Below are positions 47,528-57,485 of a stretch of DNA of 64,000 nucleotides, piece by piece; positions within the stretch are counted from its first letter, which is position 1, and each line of letters opens with the position of its first letter. Both the position numbers and the translations under genes were made by a program. This DNA is from Cavia porcellus (Eukaryota > Chordata > Mammalia > Rodentia > Caviidae): contig NW_026947484.1 of assembly GCF_034190915.1 (NCBI RefSeq), positions 84,577,982-84,641,981 of the forward strand, given 5' to 3'. The notes under the pieces were generated by a model. That model had not been told where the DNA came from. It searched no databases and was given only the letters and a program-made list of their open reading frames with translations.

Positions 47528-48976
47528 GAATTTGCTACCATACAAGTGGAGCTGTTGCTGTGACTGTACCTGACTGTGTCTTAGGAGCCCTTGTAGCTGG
47601 CTTGTGGAAAGGGGAAGAGTTAGCAAAGGTTTGAGATGCTAGCTGAAAAGGTAGAGCTGGAACACCTGAGGTTGTACTTGGTGGGAGATTTTGATCAGGG
47701 TTCAGAAGACCAGAGGCTAACAGAAATGATGCTGATAAAGACCAGTTTCAGGGAGTGTCTCAGGGAAGAAGGACTGTATTGGATACTATACTTCAGATGA
47801 TATGTGTTATGGCTTAGCAGAAAGTGTGTCTGTATTTTGCTTGTTTTCAGAGATTTGCCTGAGCACGATGTTAAGGGTGATCAACTAATTAGTCAAGACA
47901 TTCTAGTGTTGAAGCAATGGCATGGCTACTGTTGGGGCTTTTTAGTGAGATTTACATCGAGAATCAATAGCAAAGTGCCCAAGAGAATGACATAAATGTT
48001 TTGAGCTTATCCAGAAAGGGAGTTGTAGACCTGCAAAAATGTAATATAAGAGAAATTGGCTGCTGTAAAGACTATCAAATAAAAGTCAAGTACTTCAGAA
48101 GAAGACAAAATAAAAGATGATCTGAGGGCATCACGGGAAGCATCAGGACTCCACCATTTGTAGCCCCAGAGTTGCAAGGGTAAAAAGACTTTTCTTTGAG
48201 AAGAGAGCCCCAGAACACCATGTTCCAGAATGGTGGCATTCTAGGAATGTTGTTCCTTAGAATAGGACTCAGATTTCTCAGCAATCTAGACACTCAACAC
48301 GGTAACCAAGAGAGAAATGAGCCTGGTTACTGTTCCAGCTGGCAGCAGACCTTGGCATCACTGGCGCAGGGCTGGGTTTAGGTGCATGTGACATGCAAGA
48401 GTTGTGGGCTCAGGAAGGCTTCTATGCAGATTTCAGAAGAGGGCTCAGAGGTCAGACAGGGAGGGCAGAATGTGAAGCTCTGAATGTGAATCTGAAGGTG
48501 CAGTGGAGATTCCAGAAGTTTGGAGAAGTCAGGGACCTGAACCTTTGAGAAAAACTGCAAGGAGAGAGTAGAGCTAGCCCAAGAAAGAAGCTATAGGAGT
48601 TACAACCATCTGCAGTACTTTATGGATGGAGTCACCCAACCCCTTTGGTGTTTACAACTTGCCACAAACTTCTAGGGATGTAGAACATGGAACCACAAGG
48701 CTCAATATTTGTCCTGCTGGATTTTGGGCTTGGTTTGGTCCTTTTCATTTCTATCTTCCTACTTGTACCATTTGGAATGGTAATGTTTACCTTGTGCCAT
48801 TGAATGTGCAAAGTATTTAACTATATTATCATTTATATATGGGCTTACAGCTAAGAGGTTGCCTTAAATCTCAGAATAGACATTGGACTTGGACTTTTCA
48901 GTCTAACTCTTAGGGATGGATTAAATGCCTTTTTCCTAAAGGAATGTGCCTGGATCTTTGGGGGTCAGCGCTGGAA
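47528..48976 (+). mobile_element. MaLR internal region, sense
   Basis: About 1.45 kb with no long open frame. 48120-48600 is less AT-rich than most of the window. The 3' part matches, in order, the antisense element's internal region. Confidence 0.8.
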
Positions 48977-49373
48977 TGTTATGGCTTGTGTCTAGATGTC
49001 CTCTCAAAGCCTCATGCAGTAACAGTTAGATTTTTTTCAGAGATGGATGTCTCTGGAGTATGTTATTATGGAATTGATTCATGGTGCAATGCTAAGGTCA
49101 AGAGCACTAGGATGAAGCTTATGATTGCTATCCATTGTAAGGAGCTGGGAGAAGATCTCAGGGATTAAAAAAAAGCCATGGTTGATCTCCTTTATTGCTT
49201 TGCTACCTTCTATGTGCTAGAACTGATTTTCCTCTGGGATGCCTGTTTGCCTTGCTTCTCTACTCTGTAGCCATCTAATGGTGGACTGACACCTCTACAA
49301 ACTGTGCACTAAATAAACCTTTTCTCTTCTAACTGTAAGTATCTGATGTTTTATCTCATCAATGATTAGGACA
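48977..49373 (+). repeat. 3' LTR of the sense MaLR
   Basis: 397 bp, TGTTATGGCTTGTGTCTAGATG to AATGATTAGGACA. Contains AATAAACC. Shares length and block order with the 5' LTR. Confidence 0.88.
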
Positions 49374-49540
49374 GAGACTGGTAAAATAACATTGTTTTTC
49401 TTACTCACACACATTCCACCCAACAAAAATATACTCTCGAGGCCAGCACTCCTTTTGTACTGACTAAAGGATCCAGGTTGTATTTATTTGGTGGAATGCC
49501 TCTTTGAAACACTTGGTTTTTATGTTTTCAAAGACAAAGA

Positions 49541-49586
49541 AAGAGCCAGCTACTTCTCACCGTAAGAGCCAGCTACTTCTCACCAT
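49541..49586. repeat. 23-bp tandem duplication
   Basis: AAGAGCCAGCTACTTCTCAC + CGT, repeated at once as the same 20 bases + CAT, so one mismatch. Non-coding context. Confidence 0.95.
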
Positions 49587-50164
49587 ACATCCCCAGCCCG
49601 AGTTACTAGTGCTTGCGTAACTACAAGAGGACAACAAAAACTAAGTGATCAGGAATTGTCTCTACTTAGTGTTTTCATAGAGAAAGCAAGTGTACCTGCT
49701 GAGCACATCTGGAAGGAATGTTAGTCTAGGTTGGAGAGTTTTGAAATACTAGTAAATACACAGGTTCCATTCCACTTCTCACTTGTCTGTGCAATAATTT
49801 GGTACCTCCACTTAAAAGTATGAGTGGCTTCTTATCTAACTGAACCCAGATTCCCTTCTCTCACTCCAACTCTTTATGAAGTGAATAGGAAAAACCTCTT
49901 GTTTTATAGTAGTCAGCCTGTGTTTCTCATAGACAGTTCAGAATCATGACATGGGGAAAGGATAGGGGAGCTTTGGCGAAAGTCTTCCTTAGCAGTACAC
50001 CATCAGAGAAGACTTCCAAGTGGACTTCTGTTTCTGTAAGATTGTATCTATTATGGATCCAGATTTTGAGAACTTTAAAATACTTTCACCACTTTAAAAC
50101 ATTGCTAACCTAATCTACATCCATGCACAGATTAATAGCAAAGACCTTGAAAATCCAACAGTGG

Positions 50165-50167
<3 letters not shown>

Positions 50168-50206
<39 letters not shown>
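50168..50206. repeat. Poly(T) tract of about 39 bases
   Basis: Uninterrupted T-run, probably the A-tail of a minus-strand retroposon. The sequence right of it (GAGAAAAGCAAAAAGG) is not an ID or B1 body, so the parent element is unidentified. Confidence 0.95.
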
Positions 50207-50207
<1 letters not shown>

Positions 50208-50264
50208 AGAAAAGCAAAAAGGTAAAAGGAATCTGGATGGCTGAGGACTACAATAGGATAGAAG

Positions 50265-50400
50265 CTACTTTTAGGTCTGGGATTAATTCTCTTCCTGTTG
50301 CCTACTAAAATTTTGATCTTGAGTGATTAATTGACCTCTCTGTATTTTTCTGAAAGGGAAAAACAAGACTTACCTTATGTAAGAACCACATAAAAAATGT
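50265..50400 (+). mobile_element. MIR SINE fragment
   Basis: TTTAGGTCTGGGATTAATTCTC, then TTGATCTTGAGTGATTAATTGACCTCTCTGTATTTTTCTGAAAGGG: forward MIR core. Confidence 0.72.
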
Positions 50401-51112
50401 GAATGAAACATTTTCAGTAAGCATTCTATGACTAGTGATTATCAGTGTAACTGTTAATATGAAAAAAACATCCTAAACTGAGTAAGAGCAGAGCTGAGAG
50501 ATACCCCTGATTTTAGTAGTAAAAATATTTGTAAGAAATGTGCCCTATAAAAATTTGCTATAAACTTGAAAGTTTCAGAGGTTTGTGGCCTCTTGGAATC
50601 TTAATTGATATTTTTCCATATTTTAAATGATCTTTCTGACAATGGCGCCAATGAAGTTGTTTGATGCCAATGCTCATTTTCTTTTTGATTCTGCCTGGAA
50701 ATAGAGTTTTTTCCTGGTTAGAGTGGAAAAGTCTGGGGGTATACCAAAATACTGAGCCAGTTATAAAAAAAGCTCAGATGTTGAAAATTGATATGTATTG
50801 AAGACAAGAGGACATTATCTGTGGGAGTCACAGGGGTAGAGAAAAGTGAGATATACCTGGTAGGACTGAGCCACATGAGAGTGGCTATACCAGGAGACAC
50901 ACACTGTACAAGTCAAGGTAGGGATGTGGACAGCACAGAATCCTGGCTCCCTAGCACAGAAGGAGGTCTGGCAGGGTCTTTTACTCTAATCTCAAAGGGC
51001 TCTAAATCATTTTCTTACCATTACATCTATGTTATGCCACATTCCACTGCATGACTTTCCCTTTATTTCTATTAGTAGTGATAACACCCAAATACAAAAT
51101 TTGTGTATCTCT
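50401..51112. other. Unannotated intergenic sequence
   Basis: Nothing recognised; short frames only. Confidence 0.6.
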
Positions 51113-51300
51113 CTAGGACAGTTCTTCCCAGACCAGAAACTTTGATAACATCTGGAATGTGATAAATTTAAGATCTTGAGACCTGCTCCAGGAACACAAA
51201 CTCAAGTGGTGGAACCCAGGAGTCTATTTTCATGAGTCTGTTAGGTGGTCCTGGTTCATAAAATGCTTAGGAGTCACAGTTACAGGATACATCACAGGCT
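51113..51300. mobile_element. MER5-like hAT-Charlie fossil
   Basis: AGATCTTGAGACCTGCTCCAGGAAC, CAAGTGGTGGAACCCAGGAGTCTATTTTCATGAGTCTGTTAGGTGGTCCTGG. This follows the MER5A-type order ('ccccaccccagacc...tgggggtggggcccaggaatctg...tttttaacaagctccccaggtgattct'). Confidence 0.68.
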
Positions 51301-51631
51301 TCTCATATTTAATATGCTCCAAATATAACTCTCTTTTCCCCTTCCCACTGCTGATAATCATCCCCAGGTCTACTAGTTTTTACATAAAAGTCTCCTTGTG
51401 ATCTGTTGCTCAAGCCAGAAAAATGGATTTGTCCTCTACTCTGTCGACTTTTATCAAATCACCAAGTCATGCAGTCATGGATGGGCTCTTAAACACATCC
51501 TTTTCTCTTTTGTCCAACAGAGCACCATCAAGTCAGCATACATATCTGAAAGACCTTGTTTTTGAAGCACTATTTTATTGTAGGCCGTGCACTAAGCCAG
51601 TCAGTAAACTAGATGCTATGAACAAACATAG
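51301..51631. other. Unannotated intergenic sequence
   Basis: Nothing recognised. Confidence 0.55.
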
Positions 51632-51640
51632 TCCATGGTG

Positions 51641-51793
51641 CTTTTTTTTTGTCTTTTTCAAACACGGTCTTGCTATGCAGTTCAGGCTCGACTTAAACTC
51701 ACTTTGTAGCCCAGGCTGGCCTCAAACTCACAAAGATCCTCTTGCCTCAGCCTCCTGAGTGCTGGGAGTACAGTCATGTACCACTACACCCAG
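51641..51793 (-). mobile_element. B1 SINE
   Basis: Reversed B1: short T-run, GGTCTTGCTATGCAGTTCAGGC, TTGTAGCCCAGGCTGGCCTCAAACTC, CTTGCCTCAGCCTCCTGAGTGCTGGGA. Direct repeats TCCATGGTG/TCAATGGTG at 51632-51640 and 51794-51802 fit a 9-bp target-site duplication with one change. Confidence 0.95.
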
Positions 51794-51802
51794 TCAATGG
51801 TG

Positions 51803-51975
51803 TATTTTTGTAAATAAAATTTTACTAGAAGACAGTCATACTTATTTGCTTAAACCTTGCATATGTCTTCTTTTGTGTTACATCTGAGTTGAATACTTAG
51901 GATAGACACTATATGGCCCACAAAATGTAAAGTATTTATGGTCTGGTATATAGAGAAAAGGCTTGCTGACTGCTG
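51803..51975 (-). mobile_element. hAT-like DNA transposon fossil
   Basis: Reverse of the 43195 element: TTTGTAAATAAAATTTTACTAG, TTTTGTGTTACATCTGAGTTGAATACTTAGGATAGACACTATATGGCCCACAAAATGTAAAGTATTTATGGTCTGG, ending AAAAGGCTTGCTGAC. Confidence 0.78.
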
Positions 51976-54887
51976 TGCTATCTACTAGGCTTATGAAGGG
52001 AAAGGTCTTATATCTGTTGTGGGGAAGATCAGACAAAGTGAGCAGTTTTGAGCAGTTTATCCACATGAGGAGCATCTGATCTATGGGGAACAAGAAAAGC
52101 TTTCCAGGGAAAGTGAAGTGGAACTGAATTTCAACAGATAAATAGGAATTTGTCAGTCAAAAATAGGAGGAATATGTTCTAACCAGAGGAAAATAGTTTT
52201 ATTGTGTTTTTGTAATTTTGCTCAGTGTGTGATGTTGTCCTTAATACATCTCAGTTTTTCAATGTAGTTGATTGAACATCAATTATTTCATAAATTACTT
52301 CTTGGAGAAAGAAACTTCAGATTGCTGCCAGTGGCTCCCACTGGCCCCGGGAGTCCTGATTTGTAGAGTGCCTATTCACGACCTAAGGTTACCCTGGGAC
52401 CATCGCTTATGCACACCAGAGATACTCCATGCTAACGATACACGCTTTGGAATTGCCCACAGTAGTGACTATCAGGTTGCATTTTACATATGTTAGGAAG
52501 TGACCTGGATAGAATAATAATGGTGTAATCATTTTGCCTAAGGGATTGTAGCCTATTTCTCTAATGTTTTCAAAGGCAAAGGGCATGCAAGTTCTGAAAT
52601 GATTTCAGCTGTATGTTTCTCTTTTCCCACTGAAAATTCTTTTCCTTTGTGTGGATTTATAGAAGTCATTTTAAAAATCCCACAAACATAAGAAAATATA
52701 TCTGAAGTTATTATAGAGGCATTTTCTTTCTTTATATTTCCCTCCTTTTAAAGTTAAATGACACTGAATAAAATAATATCTTCCCCCTTCACCAAAGGCT
52801 GGCTCTTCAGAAGTATTTTCCTTATTTCTCCTGGAAGAAAAGGGTGCAAAAATGAGGTCCAGGCCTCTGTCTTTGAAGTCCAGTTTCTAATTTGTGGCTG
52901 TGCACATTTTGCTTCTTATTTTCCTGTAACCTTACATGCTTTTACTCCTGCCTCATCATCCCAAGTAAAACACAGATCGCATTCTCTGTTCTGCTTACGT
53001 GCCATGCTAGAATAATTCCACCTGTTTTGTATCTGGCACTGTTCCTTTTTGGCATAAAAAATGAAACACAGGGACTGTGAAAGTGCCATCTAAATTTGCA
53101 CATCTCGATGGGTGTCCTCCTCCAGCTAATAACTCGTTCTCATCCCAATGGTGCACTTTGATTTCAGGCGGAGATATCTTCTGATCACTGTTTTAGAGAG
53201 GGAAGCAGTTAGGGTATCTGAGAGACTTCTTAATTTCCCCCTCCTCTCCAGTCTCTAACATTCCTCAGGAATCAGATCATTGACTGCTCGCTGCTTTTCC
53301 TTCTGCACAGCCTGCTTCCTTATCAGCAGCATTACATTCAATCTTGTTGCAGATCTAGCTGATTAAAAACACTGGCCTTGAGAAAATTCTCTTTCTTGAA
53401 AGTCAATGCTTGAAGCAGATTAGGACTATTTATATTGTAAGGCACTCCCTTAAATCCTCTGGTGGCTTTACTCTCTTGACTGATGTGAACCTCAACTAAT
53501 TCTCTTTATCCAGATAATCCACTCGCTTCCAATATTCATCAAATGGCAAAATGAAAAGCTTTTAAGAAAGAGAATGAATGTGTAGGCTTAAAATCACAGA
53601 GAATTTTAGTCTTAATAAAATGGTGAAACAAATTATAAGGAAGTTGTGGGTTTTGAGTCTTATTTCCAAAGACATAACTTGAAAGCAGATAATATCCATG
53701 GGACCACAACAAATATGTTTCGTCCTTTTTGAGGTACTTTAGCAGGTGTCTGGATTGCAAATCTTTGATGAAGAAAAATAAATGTGTTTTTATTCTCTAA
53801 TATCACTGTAGGCAAACTTTTTAAAATTGAAGCTGTCACTTTTTCCTTTTATATGTGAAATTCTCCACAACACCCATCTCTATTTGATACCTACGTTAAA
53901 GTCATTAAATATTTAATGTGCAGTGACCTCACACAAGCTACTTATAAGTATCTATAATAAAGAGAAAAAGTCTGCTTTGAGGAGTGCAGCATTGTTGTGA
54001 GAGTAAGTACAGTTCTGAAGTAGGGAAACTAAAATAAAGTCAATCATGCCCTTGAGTCAGTCTTTTGCAGGACATTAGGGTAAAGAAAACAGAATAAGGA
54101 ATGAGATGTGTTTTGAAGTGGAAACATGCAGAAATGCAGTCCAAGTCCAAGAACAGTGCAATTAGCCATTCTGTGATTTGTAAGTGTAAGCTTGACCTCA
54201 CCTTCTGATGCTTCAGGAAAACAGCTTCTTTATAATATTTCCCAGGGCCTAGGAAGAAGTAGGAAACATGTCCAGGCAGAGTCACATAGGCCTACAGCAA
54301 AGGTTTTAAATCTTTGAAAAATTCTGTTCAAGAAAGTAAAAATAAAAGAAACAAAGTCTAATTTCTTGATAGATGGCAATCTCTCAATTAACTTAGAATT
54401 CACCAGGACAAAGAAAATAAAAGGTTTGGTATTTGGAGCAAGAGGACATCATAAAAAGGGACTATTGAAGGTGAGAGCTGGCAGGTTTCTTTTCAGGGTG
54501 CTCTGTATTTTATGAGTGGGCTACTTCAGGCAAGTGGAATCAAATGGAAAGGATCATTGTAAAAAAATAGGAGTGCAGCAAATCACACCCTTTGACTTGA
54601 ATTTTCAAATATAAAATCTGTCTCTTAAAGCTTAGTTAACACAAACAAAACTAAGAGACTGTGGTTAACTGTGTTGCCTGTAGGATCTGATGCAGATTAC
54701 TTGGGGATCTGTCACACAGTTTTAAGTACAAACAGGGAAGGGCATTGATGATCAAACTTGACATAAAAGTGCTTTTGTGTCTGCTTGTGTATCCTGTTAT
54801 TTAACAGTTCCATAATGAAACAGTAAGTGTGCTGAGCTATAGAATGATAAGGTCTGTCTTTAGAAAGCTTATCCCAGGAAAGGTCTC
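51976..54887. other. Unannotated intergenic sequence
   Basis: No repeat or gene recognised. 52780-53420 is slightly less AT-rich with overlapping short frames but no coding signature. Confidence 0.55.
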
Positions 54888-55274
54888 TGATATGGCTTGT
54901 GCCTAGATGTCTCCAGAAAGCCTCACACAGTCATAGGGGGGCTTTTTCAGAGATGGCTGGGTCTACAGTGTGTGATGATAGAGTTGGCTCATGGTGCAAT
55001 GCTAGGATCCAGAGCAGTAGGATGAAGGGTGTCGGGGTACCCACCTCAAGTAGCCTGAATAAAATATAAGGTATAGTAAGAACTGCGCTCACCACCTCTG
55101 GTTGCTTTGCAACCTCCTGCCTGCCATAAACTGTTTCTTCTCTGTGATTCTACTCTGCCTTGGAGCCAGTGGATTATGGACTGAACCTTTACCAACTGTG
55201 AGTTAAATAACTTTTCCCTTTTAACTTTGGGTGTCAAGGATTTTGTCTCAGAAATGAGAAAAGTAACTAAGACA
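54888..55274 (+). mobile_element. Solo MaLR LTR, sense
   Basis: 387 bp, TGATATGGCTTGTGCCTAGATG to AAAAGTAACTAAGACA. Contains CATGGTGCAATGCTAGGATCCAGAGCAGTAGGATGAAGGG, GTAGCCTGAATAAAATATAAGG and CCTTGGAGCCAGTGGATTATGGACTGAACC, as in the 47-49 kb LTRs. The flanks show no internal region. Confidence 0.88.
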
Positions 55275-56107
55275 GCCAATTATATAGGAAACTATCCAGG
55301 GCTTGTCACAGATGAGACAGCATTTGGTTCTAAACATGAGGAGAATCTAGGTTATATGAATAAAGTAGGGAGAAGGTAGGCAGATTTCATTCTGATTAAA
55401 TATTTCCTTAATTACATCAACAGTATGAATATTGACATTTCCCAAATCCTAGTTCACAAGTGAAATGTTAAGAGTAGCATGTCATCAACCTTTCCTGGGA
55501 ACCACCTGGTCGTGTGAGGTACAGACATTTGAACTCTTGACTTCTCCCCACAGAGGTTTCAAGGTGCCCCATATCAAAAGTCTCATCTCTAAAAGGCAAG
55601 GGAGAATCAGGTAGTTTTTGCCTCATCTTTGTGATGTTATGCAGGTGACTGGACTTTTGCGGGGAGGAATGGCTGTAATGTAGGTCTCAGCTCTTATGCA
55701 GCCATGGGCCTTGGCCAGTGTTCAACAGTTGTGCTCCCAAGGACCATGGAAAGTACTGTCCTTCTCTTGGGAGAGACTTCTGGGAACTTTATGGGACATG
55801 TTAAGATTCAGAAAATGTGAATTTGAATTTCAACTGTACAGAGCTCAGAGTTGTTCTTAGGTGACTATTGGGGACCCCTGCAGCAAGCCTCTAATGTCCT
55901 GCAAGGTGTTATGGTGCATGATGGGAAGCAGCAAGAGTTAGAGGCAAATAGCAAGCAGCAGGAGTCCAGGATGATCAGTTATTCATGGGGAACAAAAGGC
56001 CAGCAGGCAGCAGAACCTTGGAATTTAGTGATTAAGGAGGGGATTGGTGGATGATTCAGAGAGCAGTGGTGATCCTAAACTAATGAGCATCTTGCCCTGG
56101 AGTATCT
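55275..56107. other. Unannotated intergenic sequence
   Basis: Moderately less AT-rich near 55640-56060, with a 67-codon frame but no domain recognised. Possibly an LTR of unknown family, ahead of the CTTAG-rich tract. Confidence 0.45.
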
Positions 56108-56160
56108 CTAGCCTTAGTAGTCTTAGTCCTACTAGTCTTAGTCTTAGTCTTAGTGTTGGT
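56108..56160. repeat. (GTCTTA)n-type repeat
   Basis: Several TTAGTC units, similar to the tract at 40511-40600. Confidence 0.88.
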
Positions 56161-56484
56161 ATAGAGGACTTAGTCTGTGTGTTGAAGACTTCATTTGGGA
56201 GGCTTTCTTCTTAGGTTTTGAAAAAAATCTTATATTAAACATAATTATTTCCACATTCATATACATTTTAGAGAAGTCTGTTATGCCTCAAAAAGCCTTT
56301 ACTTTATTTAAAAATTCTTTGAGGGGTGATTATTTGAAGTCATCTTTCAGACTTAAGTGTTCACAAATGTGGCTCTGCTTCACCTACAGGATGTGTGATT
56401 TCCTTGTACCTCTGACTAATATCTTGTTCTTTTGATTCATACATTTGCCACAGTATTGTAAGCATGTGTCTGCATCTTTCTTTC

Positions 56485-56576
56485 TCTAGATATCTATCTA
56501 AATATAGATACAGATACAGATACAGATACAGATACAGATAGAGACACAGATACAGATACAGATATAGATATCTAGA
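56485..56576. repeat. (GATACA)n framed by a perfect 13-bp inverted repeat
   Basis: TCTAGATATCTAT at 56485-56497 and ATAGATATCTAGA at 56564-56576 are exact reverse complements. Between them lie about ten GATACA/GACACA hexamers. Confidence 0.95.
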
Positions 56577-56594
56577 AGCACAGTGTTCTCATTC

Positions 56595-56655
56595 AGGCTC
56601 AGTGCTTATCAAATGCCTGGCAGGTAATAGGGATTCATTAAATGTTTGTCAAGTA
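56595..56655 (+). mobile_element. MIR/L2 3'-end fragment
   Basis: CAAATGCCTGGCAGGTAATAGGGATTCATTAAATGTTTGTC resembles 'agtgcctggcacatagtaggcactcaataaatgtttg'. Too short to choose between MIR and L2. Confidence 0.6.
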
Positions 56656-56734
56656 ACTGTTTTAGAGGCTGTCAGAGTGGTAAAGTTTGAGACAGGAGGA
56701 ACAGAAGAGACCAGAGTCTTTCTCCTTCCCAAAT

Positions 56735-56735
<1 letters not shown>

Positions 56736-56778
<43 letters not shown>

Positions 56779-56918
56779 CCTTAGTTGGGCTTTGGAAAAT
56801 AGGTGACAATCTCTTTTGGTTTTTGTCTTTTTCCTTTTTATCGGTACCGGGGATCGAACTCACGACTGCCTGCTTGCAAGGCAGGCGCTTATGCCGCTGA
56901 GCTAAATCCCCAGCCCCG
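56736..56918 (-). mobile_element. ID SINE retrocopy with unique 3' extension
   Basis: On the minus strand: tRNA-like ID body GGGGCTGGGGATTTAGCTCA...GGTACCG, an A-rich linker (ATAAAAAGGAAAAAGAC), about 35-40 nt of unique sequence (within 56779-56820), then an A-tail of about 40. Exact 13-bp target-site duplication TCCTTCCCAAATG at 56723-56735 and 56919-56931. Because the duplication encloses everything, the unique piece was part of the inserted RNA. This order recalls rodent BC1 RNA, but the unique tail is not BC1's as I recall it. Confidence 0.95.
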
Positions 56919-56931
56919 TCCTTCCCAAATG

Positions 56932-57334
56932 TTAAAGGAAATAACTTTTGAAGTGAGAGAGTATCTGGAGGATAAGCAAAATTCTGAATTAATTTTTATA
57001 ATGTGTGAATTTTTAACAAGTGGAATCTGATCTAAATTTTGTATGTTTTACCAAATGAGAGCTTAGGAAATGGGCATGCTCTACCTTTCTTTTCCTTTCT
57101 TCTCTCTCCTTATACTCTAATAGTTAATTCTTGAGTATTAACAACTATTAGGTTTTTAAAGCAAAGCGCCACTGTGCTTCAATAATTTAATTAACATCTC
57201 ATTTTACTTAGTAATTTACTGTTTGAATAACTTACAATATATATTACACTTAAACACAATAAAATGATTCACAGGTAATAATGTATCCACAATGGCAATA
57301 CTCCACAAGACACTGTTTATTATAAGATATTTTA
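56932..57334. other. Unannotated intergenic sequence
   Basis: Nothing recognised. Confidence 0.6.
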
Positions 57335-57485
57335 CTCTCCTTCTTCTTTCTTTCTTTTTTTATTCCTTTTCTTCCTCTCTGCTTTGTTCCCTCCTACCTA
57401 CTCTCATCTTTGTAGTTTAAGAATCCAGCCAGGGCCTCGCAGAGGCTCGGCAATGCTTTCCCATTGAGCTCTCCCATTCTCAATC
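57335..57485 (-). mobile_element. Possible degenerate tRNA-derived SINE
   Basis: A pyrimidine-rich tract (57335-57410) precedes CCAGGGCCTCGCAGAGGCTCGGCAATGC and CCATTGAGCTCTCCCATTC. This resembles a reversed ID/tRNA body ('gcaagcactctaccactgagctacatcccc'). Tentative. Confidence 0.4.

Larger units (their letters stand above)
47130..49373 (+). mobile_element. Complete MaLR element, sense (LTR-internal-LTR)
   Basis: 5' LTR 47130-47527, internal 47528-48976, 3' LTR 48977-49373, total 2.24 kb. Both LTRs begin TGTTATGG and end in RRGACA/TGACA. The internal region opens GAATTTGCTACCATACAAGTGGAGCTGTTGCTGTGA, like the MaLR primer-site region. It closes with TGCTGGATTTTGGGCTTGG, TTTGGAATGGTAATGTTTACC, and ACATTGGACTTGGACTTTTCAG, as in MaLR internals. 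There are no retroviral gag/pol frames, as is normal for this non-autonomous class. The two LTRs differ visibly, so the insertion is not recent. No exact target-site duplication was found. Confidence 0.85.

Noticed and set aside
56823..56918. tRNA gene from the tRNA-like body with box A and B
   Set aside because: It is an ID SINE with A-tail and target-site duplication. The same body recurs elsewhere in the window.
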